From assembly GCA_903938205.1 (NCBI GenBank), contig CAJACJ010000293.1:1-5163 (forward strand): a stretch of DNA of 5,163 nucleotides. Direction: 5' to 3'. Under the pieces are notes generated by a model. It made no database searches, was not told the DNA's origin, and worked only from the letters and a program-made list of their open reading frames with translations. Below are positions 1-5,163 of this stretch, one piece after another (within the stretch, counting starts at the first letter, position 1; every line of letters begins with the position of its first letter). The position numbers and the translations under genes are program-made. The DNA is from an uncultured bacterium. Lineage in GTDB: Bacteria > Planctomycetota > Phycisphaerae > Phycisphaerales > SM1A02.

Positions 1-489
1 CGCCCAATTGAACCGCGCGACCTTGCCAACGTGCGCGCAGAACTACAAAAGCATTGGCACTCCCATCAAATTTGGTCGCTGGGTTGTTGCCATCAGGCGG
101 ACGCGCTGCCAGGTTTTGTGGCCGAAGTCAATGGCGAGTTCGCGGGGCTTGTCACGCTGAACATGGACGCGGGCGGTTGGCAATGTGAAGTGATCACGCT
201 CAGTAGCCGCACGCTTTCTCCTGGTACCGGCGCCGCGTTGCTTGCCGCGGCCGAAATGCACGCGCTCACACAAGGTTGCGGTCGCATTTATTTAACAACC
301 ACCAATGACAATTCGCGCGCGATTCGTTTTTACCAACGCCAAGGTTGGCGCTTTGCGGCGCTGCACAAGGGCGTGATTGACCGCGCGCGCGAGTTGTTTC
401 CACACATTCCTTTACGTGGCCTTGATGATATTCAAGTGCGCGACGAGATTGAGTTTGAGAAATTAATCGGCGCCGCCGCTTGGAAGTGA
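1..489 (+). CDS. GNAT-family N-acetyltransferase (5' end cut by window edge)
   Basis: Predicted cytosolic acetyltransferase that would move an acetyl group from acetyl-CoA to an amine; the substrate cannot be read from the sequence. The frame is open to base 1 (beginning RPIEPRDLAN), which matches the usual first strand and helix of GNAT proteins, so the true start lies just outside the window. The GTG at 31 would remove this conserved beginning and is probably not the start. 162 residues are visible. In that numbering, the acetyl-CoA pyrophosphate loop (motif A, a slightly degenerate R/Q-x-x-G-x-G) is at about 70-81 (R70, G75, G77), and motif B with N-x-x-A-x-x-F-Y-x-x-x-G-W is at about 104-116. 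The tail around 135-155 (PHIPLRGLDDIQVRDEIEFE) has the IP-x-x-G ... RDEIE pattern common in one GNAT subfamily. The fold call is solid. It is separated from the next gene by 93 bases and may not belong to the same transcript. Confidence 0.9.
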   Translation, partial: RPIEPRDLANVRAELQKHWHSHQIWSLGCCHQADALPGFVAEVNGEFAGLVTLNMDAGGWQCEVITLSSRTLSPGTGAALLAAAEMHALTQGCGRIYLTTTNDNSRAIRFYQRQGWRFAALHKGVIDRARELFPHIPLRGLDDIQVRDEIEFEKLIGAAAWK

Positions 490-564
490 ATGGATTGCTC
501 GGATTGCAGTTGAAGTTTCAATCTGGGCAACAATCATTCTGCGCCACATGGCCGCAACCGCACC

Positions 565-573
565 TGCTATAAA
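565..573 (+). promoter_or_regulatory. Possible extended -10 promoter element before the DHS-like gene
   Basis: TG at 565-566, one base, then TATAAA at 568-573 gives an extended -10 element with 5 of 6 matches to TATAAT. No good -35 hexamer lies 16-18 bases upstream (about 545-550 reads CACATG). If it is used, transcription would begin near 580, only a few bases before the ATG at 583, giving an almost leaderless mRNA. It is the best promoter-like match in the 490-582 gap, but a single short A/T-rich match can arise by chance. Confidence 0.33.
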
Positions 574-582
574 TCACCTTCT

Positions 583-1653
583 ATGCCCAAGACGACCAAG
601 CCAATGACCAAGTCCTCCCTGCCAATTCTTGATTTTGTTTCTCGCAACTACATGAACTTTAATTCGCGCGCCACGCGCGACGCGTTGTACGCCTATTGGG
701 ATCATGTTGGCGGCGGCGGAAAAATGTATTGGGCCATGGCGGGCGCCATGAGTTCGGCGCAACTTGGCATCACTCTGGCGCCGGCCATTCGCGCTGGTCT
801 TGTGCATGGACTTTCCGTGACGGGCGCGAACTTGGAAGAGTCGCTATTTCGTTTGGTGGCGCATCACGGCTACAAAGATTTTCCCGAGTACCGCTATTTC
901 ACAAAGCAAGACGACACCAAAATTCTGAAGCAGCGCATGCGGCGCGTGACCGACACCAGCATTCCAGAGGATGAGGCGTTTCGCGCGGTAGAAAAGATTT
1001 TAGTTCCTATGTGGAAGAAGGCCACCAAGAATGGCGACCGCCGTTTCTGGCACGAATACTTTTATGAATTGGTGCTTGCCATTCCGCGCAGCAAGTACCA
1101 AGGCAATCCAGAAGATTGCTGGCTGCTTGCCGCCGCGAAGGCGAAGTTGCCAATGGTGGTGCCAGGCCACGAGGACTCAACCTTTGGAAATATTTTCGCG
1201 TCGCATGTGAAGTTCAATGAATGCAACGCCAGCATTGTGAAGAGCGGCATTGAATACATGGGACAGCTGTATGACGACTACAAGATTCTTTCCAAGGGAA
1301 AAGGCGTTGGATTTTTCCAAATTGGTGGCGGCATTTCGGGCGACTTTCCAATTTGCGTGGTGCCATCCATTAAGTACGACTTGCAACAACCCGTGAAACC
1401 GTGGGCGTACTTCTGCCAAATTTCAGACTCCACCACTTCATACGGTTCGTATTCCGGCGCCACTCCAAATGAGAAAATTACCTGGGACAAATTGACGCAG
1501 AACACGCCCATGTTTGTGATTGAATCCGACGCCACCATTGTTGTGCCGTTGATTTTGTCGGCGTTGCTTGAATGCAAGTCCAATTCAAAGGCCGCAAATG
1601 CCATTATTCAAGCCTCACGCGCGGCAACCAAAAAATCGCTAGCTCGTGGATAG
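583..1653 (+). CDS. Deoxyhypusine synthase-like protein, bacterial clade (putative polyamine aminobutyltransferase)
   Basis: A 356-residue NAD-dependent enzyme of the deoxyhypusine synthase (DHS) family. The Rossmann-type region at 53-90 (AGAMSSAQLGI, then VTGANLEES) corresponds to the NAD-binding start of DHS. Other family landmarks are VPGHEDSTFGNIF at 193-205, GFFQIGGG at 243-250 and SYSGATPNEKITWDKL at 289-304. K303 aligns with the human lysine (K329) that carries the aminobutyl intermediate, and E297 and W301 are also kept. The human active-site histidine H288 (in GGGVVKHH) aligns with D254 in GGGISGDFPIC, a motif I recall as typical of bacterial homologues. Archaeal and eukaryotic DHS modifies eIF5A, which bacteria lack, so the acceptor is probably a small amine, as in homospermidine synthases that evolved from DHS or guanidino-polyamine synthases. 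Exact substrates are unknown. The start at 583 has no Shine-Dalgarno sequence; ATG 604 is an alternative. First of three close genes, 18 bases before the FIST gene. Confidence 0.93.
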   Translation: MPKTTKPMTKSSLPILDFVSRNYMNFNSRATRDALYAYWDHVGGGGKMYWAMAGAMSSAQLGITLAPAIRAGLVHGLSVTGANLEESLFRLVAHHGYKDFPEYRYFTKQDDTKILKQRMRRVTDTSIPEDEAFRAVEKILVPMWKKATKNGDRRFWHEYFYELVLAIPRSKYQGNPEDCWLLAAAKAKLPMVVPGHEDSTFGNIFASHVKFNECNASIVKSGIEYMGQLYDDYKILSKGKGVGFFQIGGGISGDFPICVVPSIKYDLQQPVKPWAYFCQISDSTTSYGSYSGATPNEKITWDKLTQNTPMFVIESDATIVVPLILSALLECKSNSKAANAIIQASRAATKKSLARG

Positions 1654-1671
1654 TTGTTAAACTGATTTGGT

Positions 1672-2781
1672 ATGAAAATTTCCCAACTTCAATGGACTGC
1701 TGGAAAAAGTTGGATGGGTGGAAACGACTTGCCCGACGCTGATTTGGTGCTGGCATTTGGTGATCACGACTACTTTCACAGCGCGGAATGCTTCGCGGAG
1801 TTGCGCAAGCGATTTCCTAAAGCTTGCATCGCGGGCTGTTCATCATCTGGCAATGTGCAAGCAAGCAAGATCACCGACAAGGACATTGTGGCAACCGCCG
1901 TGCGCTTTGAGCATGGCCGCGTGCGAATGGTTTCATTTGATGTGACGCCTGGCGCCAACGTTGCGGAACTTTCTCGCGCCACGGGCGCACAACTGAAGGC
2001 CGCAGATCTTCGCCATGTGTTGGTGTTTTCAGATGGCATGTGCGTGAACGGCACCAAACTTGCATTGGGTTTGAAAAGTTGCGGCGTGACGGTCACTGGC
2101 GGTCTAGCCGGCGACGCAGAACGCTTTGGGACCACATGGGTCATTGCCAACGAGCAAGCCAAAAGTCGACGCGTTGTGCTAGTTGGTTTGTACGGCGATC
2201 TGACCGTGAACAATAGTTACTGCTCTGGCTGGACGGAATTCGGCGCCGAGCGAATTGTGACAAAGTCTATTGGCAATGTGGTTTCTGAAATCGATGGTCA
2301 ACCCGCTCTTGCTTTGTACAAAAAATATCTTGGCGACCTTGCAAGTAGTTTGCCTGGCAGCGGCATGCGCTTTCCACTGAACATTCTCTCGCAAGACGGG
2401 GACTTCTCGCTTATTCGCACTCTGCTGGCCGTGAATGAAGATGCGCAAAGCCTGACTTTTGCAGGCGATGTTCCCCAAGGCAGCCGCTGCAAACTCATGC
2501 GCACCAATTTGGACAACTTGATTGAAAGCGCCGACATTGCCGCGCAAGAGGCGCGACCAAAAACTTCTGACGCTGGCCTGTGCGTTGTTGTGAGTTGCGT
2601 TGGCAGGCGCATTGTTCTTGGTCAATTGACCGAAGAGGAATTGGAAGCCGTGGAACGACACGCCGGCGCGGGTATGAAACTCACTGGCTTCTATTCCTAT
2701 GGCGAGTTGGCTCCAGTTGGCGATGTCTTGCAGTGCCATTTGCACAATCAAACAATGTCCCTGACAACTATTCAGGAATAA
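1672..2781 (+). CDS. FIST N/FIST C domain sensor protein (NosP-like architecture)
   Basis: A 369-residue stand-alone FIST protein, close to the usual length for this family, with no signal peptide or membrane segment, so it should be cytosolic. The FIST N domain spans about 22-205 and includes DLVLAFGDHDYF (24-35), the ACIAGCSSSGNV turn (51-62), LVFSDGMCVNG (117-127) and VTGGLAGDAERF (141-152). The FIST C domain spans about 206-360 and ends with the diagnostic GFYSYGELAP (339-348). FIST domains were proposed to bind small ligands such as amino acids; the NosP subgroup binds haem and senses nitric oxide. Which ligand applies here cannot be read from sequence, although several histidines (H32, H36, H81, H115, H330, H356, H358) could be tested as haem ligands. 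There is no output domain, so it must signal through a partner; the c-di-GMP enzyme gene begins 9 bases downstream and is the obvious candidate. The start is supported by the typical opening (KISQLQW), but no Shine-Dalgarno sequence precedes it. Confidence 0.92.
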   Translation: MKISQLQWTAGKSWMGGNDLPDADLVLAFGDHDYFHSAECFAELRKRFPKACIAGCSSSGNVQASKITDKDIVATAVRFEHGRVRMVSFDVTPGANVAELSRATGAQLKAADLRHVLVFSDGMCVNGTKLALGLKSCGVTVTGGLAGDAERFGTTWVIANEQAKSRRVVLVGLYGDLTVNNSYCSGWTEFGAERIVTKSIGNVVSEIDGQPALALYKKYLGDLASSLPGSGMRFPLNILSQDGDFSLIRTLLAVNEDAQSLTFAGDVPQGSRCKLMRTNLDNLIESADIAAQEARPKTSDAGLCVVVSCVGRRIVLGQLTEEELEAVERHAGAGMKLTGFYSYGELAPVGDVLQCHLHNQTMSLTTIQE

Positions 2782-2790
2782 GCCATACCC

Positions 2791-5031
2791 ATGCAGCACC
2801 GTCTTCTCGCTCGTCAGTTGCAACGACTGATGGGAAATGATTTCCTTCCTGACGAACGCTGGAATTCTTTTTTGCAGTTGATCAGCAACTACTACCACGA
2901 AGTTGATCGCGAACGAGGGCTGTTGGAAAATGCGCTTGAAGTGAACTCGGATGAACTCACGTTCGCCAACGCGCAGTTGCGCTCCAAGGCGGAGCACGAG
3001 AAGGCGTTGCTTCACAGTTTCACAAACTCAATTCCAGATTTGTTCTTCGCCAAATCCTTGGACGGTATTTATATGGGCTGCAACAAGACATTCGAACGTT
3101 CGCTGGGATTAAGCGAAACAGACATTGTTGGAAAGACCGACGCGCAGTTGCTGAGCGCGGACAGAGTTGAATCGGTCAGGGACATTGAGAAAAAAGTACT
3201 GGCGACAAACCAACCCATCGTCATGGAAGAATGGATCACCCATCCAGACGGCAGCAAGTTTTGCCTTGAAATGTTGCGCGCGCCCTATTACGGAGTTGAT
3301 GGCAAGCCGCTTGGCTTGATTGGTATTGGCCGCGACATTACGCAGCGCCGCGAGTTGGAGGAACAAATTCGACTTTCAGCGCTGGTGTATCAGCACACGG
3401 CTGAAGGAATGCTTGTCACTGATCCGGACTATCAGATTATTGACATCAATCCAGCGTGCGCGCGCATGACTGGATACGAGCTTGAAGAGGTGCGCGGCAA
3501 AAATCCGGATATGTTCAATTCTGGGCGCCAAGACGCTGCATTTTATGAACTGATACGTGAAACTGTTTCGCAAATTGGCTACTGGAACGGTGAAGTGTGG
3601 GACCGTCGCAAGAACGGTGAAATATTTGCAAAGAGCATGGTGGTGAATCGTTTAATGGGTGACGATGGCAAGGTGCACGGCTATGTGATGCTGTTCTCCG
3701 ACATCACCGAGAAGAAACAAGCCGACGACATGATTTGGCGCCAAGCCAACTTTGACATGCTCACAGGTTTGCCCAATCGACGAATGTTGCGCGAGCAACT
3801 TGAGCATGAAATTCGACAAGCTGATCGCGCGCGTTGCTCGCTGGCACTGCTGCTGATTGACTTGGATCACTTCAAGGAAATCAACGACACGCTTGGCCAC
3901 TTGGTGGGCGATGTGCTTTTAGTCGAGGCCGCGCGCCGCATCAGCGCGTGCACGCGTGAATCGGACACCGTGGCGCGCTTGGGCGGCGACGAATTCACGG
4001 TCATTCTTTCACGCGTAACGGATCCAACACATGTTGAAGTTGTCGCGCAGAAAATTATCCAGCGCTTGGCTGAGCCATTTCAACTTGGCGACTCCGTGGT
4101 GTATGTGTCCGCCAGCGTTGGCATAACCATGTATCCACAGGACGCGTCCGAGGTGGAGGAACTTCTCAAGAGCGCAGACCAAGCCATGTATGTGGCGAAG
4201 CGCCAAGGACGCAATCGGTTCAGTCATTTCACGCAAGGCTTGCAAACCGCCGCGCAAGAACGCTTGCGCCTGATCAGCGATTTGCGCTCCGCCATTGTTG
4301 AGAACCAATTCCATTTGCACTACCAACCCACCGTGGACATGGCCACGGGCCACATTCGTATGGCGGAGGCGTTGTTGCGATGGGACCACCCCACTCGTGG
4401 AATTGTCATGCCCAGTGATTTCATTCCATTAGCCGAAGAAACTGGGCTCATTGTGCAAATTGGCGATTGGGTTTTTCGCGAGGCCGCAAAGTGGGCGGGT
4501 CGCTGGAATGATTTTCTTCCAGGCGGATTTCAAGTGTGTGTGAACGCTTCGCCCGTGCAGTTTCGCGCTGAAGGCGCGGCATCTCAACAAGTATGGATTG
4601 AATACTTGAAGGATCATGCAATACCCGGCAAGTGCATTGTGATTGAAATTACCGAAGGCGTACTGTTGAACGCCGATACGGACGTGTTTGAAATACTGAA
4701 GAACTTCCGCAACGCGGGAATGAAAGTTGCAATTGACGATTTTGGAACGGGCTATTCCTCATTTGGCTACTTGAACAAGTTTGAAATTGAGTATCTCAAG
4801 ATTGATAAGTCGTTCATTCATGTTCTTTCAAACACGGCGTTGTGCGAAGCCATTATTGTGATGGCGCACAAACTTGGACTGCAAGTGATTGCGGAGTGCG
4901 TGGAAGAGCAACTTCAAGCAGAAATGCTTGACAAGGCTGGCTGTGATTTTGTGCAGGGCTATTTGTATTCACGGCCAATTCTTGCGGAGCAACTTGACGC
5001 CATCTTGCGTCATGGCGCTATGGGCCGCTAA
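2791..5031 (+). CDS. PAS-PAS-GGDEF-EAL protein: bifunctional c-di-GMP synthase/phosphodiesterase
   Basis: A 746-residue soluble signalling enzyme with no membrane segment. Residues 1-73 form a helical N-terminus with probable coiled coil. PAS 1 lies at about 74-187 and ends in GIGRDITQRRELEE; PAS 2 lies at about 197-310 and ends in LFSDITEKKQ. The GGDEF domain (about 318-478) is intact: D357 and D400/E401 for metal, N365 and D374 for guanine, the signature RLGGDEF at 396-402, and the inhibitory I-site RxxD at R389-D392, correctly placed before the signature. The EAL domain (about 492-738) is also intact: E526-A-L-L-R530, N585, E622, DDFGTGYSS at 649-657, K670, E702/E705 and Q722. Both synthesis of c-di-GMP from two GTP and hydrolysis to pGpG are therefore possible; the net direction is probably set by the PAS domains and a partner. 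AEC replaces the usual AEG at 701-703, a mild variation. The start at 2791 has only AGGAA at 2774-2778, about 12 bases away, which is too far for a standard site. Confidence 0.96.
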   Translation: MQHRLLARQLQRLMGNDFLPDERWNSFLQLISNYYHEVDRERGLLENALEVNSDELTFANAQLRSKAEHEKALLHSFTNSIPDLFFAKSLDGIYMGCNKTFERSLGLSETDIVGKTDAQLLSADRVESVRDIEKKVLATNQPIVMEEWITHPDGSKFCLEMLRAPYYGVDGKPLGLIGIGRDITQRRELEEQIRLSALVYQHTAEGMLVTDPDYQIIDINPACARMTGYELEEVRGKNPDMFNSGRQDAAFYELIRETVSQIGYWNGEVWDRRKNGEIFAKSMVVNRLMGDDGKVHGYVMLFSDITEKKQADDMIWRQANFDMLTGLPNRRMLREQLEHEIRQADRARCSLALLLIDLDHFKEINDTLGHLVGDVLLVEAARRISACTRESDTVARLGGDEFTVILSRVTDPTHVEVVAQKIIQRLAEPFQLGDSVVYVSASVGITMYPQDASEVEELLKSADQAMYVAKRQGRNRFSHFTQGLQTAAQERLRLISDLRSAIVENQFHLHYQPTVDMATGHIRMAEALLRWDHPTRGIVMPSDFIPLAEETGLIVQIGDWVFREAAKWAGRWNDFLPGGFQVCVNASPVQFRAEGAASQQVWIEYLKDHAIPGKCIVIEITEGVLLNADTDVFEILKNFRNAGMKVAIDDFGTGYSSFGYLNKFEIEYLKIDKSFIHVLSNTALCEAIIVMAHKLGLQVIAECVEEQLQAEMLDKAGCDFVQGYLYSRPILAEQLDAILRHGAMGR

Positions 5032-5163
5032 GCGAGCAAATTGGTTTTATTCACCAATGAAACAACTTGCTTGTGCGCGCGCTTGCCGGAGCTGTGACTG
5101 AATTTTTGTTGTGCGGGAACTTGTTTGGGAACATCTCCCAATGCGACTTGCACATCTATGCGC
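5028..5163 (-). CDS. Possible 3' end of a convergent gene (partial, unidentified)
   Basis: Read on the - strand from the window edge, one frame stays open for 44 codons and ends in TAG (bases 5030-5028), overlapping the TAA of the GGDEF/EAL gene (5029-5031) tail to tail. The peptide starts RIDVQVALGDVPKQV and ends VVSLVNKTNLLA. Base composition by codon position is protein-like (by my count about 61% GC at position 1, 34% at position 2 and 48% at position 3), and the residues have a natural mix of charged and hydrophobic types with a basic end. I do not recognise a family. It is short, cut by the window edge and has no domain match, so it may be chance. The other two - strand frames look less like protein, and no + strand frame across this stretch looks coding. 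Confidence 0.35.
   Translation of the reverse strand, partial: RIDVQVALGDVPKQVPAQQKFSHSSGKRAHKQVVSLVNKTNLLA

Larger units (their letters stand above)
583..5031 (+). other. Probable three-gene transcription unit: DHS-like, FIST, PAS-PAS-GGDEF-EAL
   Basis: Three genes on one strand are separated by 18 bases (1654-1671) and 9 bases (2782-2790), with no hairpin followed by a T run in either gap and no room for a normal promoter there. The only longer gap is upstream (490-582), where the possible -10 element lies. This spacing is typical of co-transcribed genes. An internal promoter inside a coding region cannot be excluded. Confidence 0.72.

Noticed and set aside
31..33. GTG at 31 as the start of the acetyltransferase
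   Set aside because: The frame is open to base 1 and the ten upstream codons encode the conserved beginning of the GNAT fold.
1..489. Linking the GNAT protein to polyamine acetylation because a DHS-like gene follows
   Set aside because: The protein lacks recognisable SpeG-type features as far as I can see, and a 93-base gap separates the genes, so adjacency alone is insufficient.
492..507. Direct repeat GGATTGC twice, 9 bases apart, just after the GNAT stop
   Set aside because: Only two short copies; no sign of a target-site duplication or a functional array.
510..521. Short palindrome TTGAA-GT-TTCAA in the gap before the DHS-like gene, possible operator
   Set aside because: Half-sites of 5 bases in A/T-rich sequence occur often by chance, and no second copy is seen nearby.
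583..1653. Reading the DHS-like gene as a true eIF5A-modifying deoxyhypusine synthase
   Set aside because: The context is bacterial and the active-site histidine is replaced, so protein hypusination is unlikely.
2179..3015. Long open frame on the - strand (278 codons) crossing the FIST/GGDEF gene border
   Set aside because: It lies opposite two confidently identified genes, spans their junction, resembles no family and is explained by their codon composition.
5040..5058. Inverted repeat ATTGGT / ACCAAT with a 7-base loop, possible terminator after the GGDEF/EAL gene
   Set aside because: Only 6 pairs, mostly A-T, and no T run follows on the + strand; too weak to call.
5125..5141. Inverted repeat TTGGGA / TCCCAA with a 5-base loop
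   Set aside because: A 6-pair stem with no T run on either side; may lie inside the possible - strand coding frame.

Overview
The window looks like a bacterial chromosome segment of moderate GC content, densely coded on the + strand. The style of the GGDEF/EAL protein (the linker into GGDEF, the end of GGDEF and the start of EAL) resembles Betaproteobacteria, perhaps the Nitrosomonadales/Gallionellaceae type. That is a pattern-recognition inference and not a demonstrated assignment. No RNA gene, insertion sequence, CRISPR array or phage gene is visible.

Layout from left to right. Positions 1-489 hold a GNAT acetyltransferase that lacks only its first few residues at the window edge. A 93-base gap follows, with one possible extended -10 promoter just upstream of the next start. 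Three tightly spaced genes on the same strand come next: a bacterial deoxyhypusine synthase-like protein (583-1653), a FIST-domain sensor protein (1672-2781) and a PAS-PAS-GGDEF-EAL cyclic-di-GMP enzyme (2791-5031). The gaps between them are 18 and 9 bases, so they are very probably one transcription unit. After 5031 there are 132 bases with no good + strand gene. The - strand there is open in one frame with coding-like composition, and its stop overlaps the stop of the GGDEF/EAL gene. It may be the 3' end of a convergent gene.

How the genes may work together. Bacteria have no eIF5A, so the deoxyhypusine synthase homologue is likely a polyamine (aminobutyl-transfer) enzyme. It keeps the lysine that carries the covalent intermediate, but a key active-site histidine is replaced by the GGG-x-x-GDFPIC motif of the bacterial clade. 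The FIST protein is a soluble sensor with no output domain, and the PAS-PAS-GGDEF-EAL protein is a soluble output enzyme with no FIST domain. Their adjacency suggests a sensor acting in trans on c-di-GMP turnover. FIST proteins are known as proposed amino-acid/small-molecule sensors and, in the NosP group, as haem-based nitric oxide sensors. A polyamine-type synthase leading such a signalling pair suggests that a polyamine-like product could be the signal, or that signal and synthesis are co-expressed. This three-gene arrangement is the most interesting feature of the window, and the functional link is inference.
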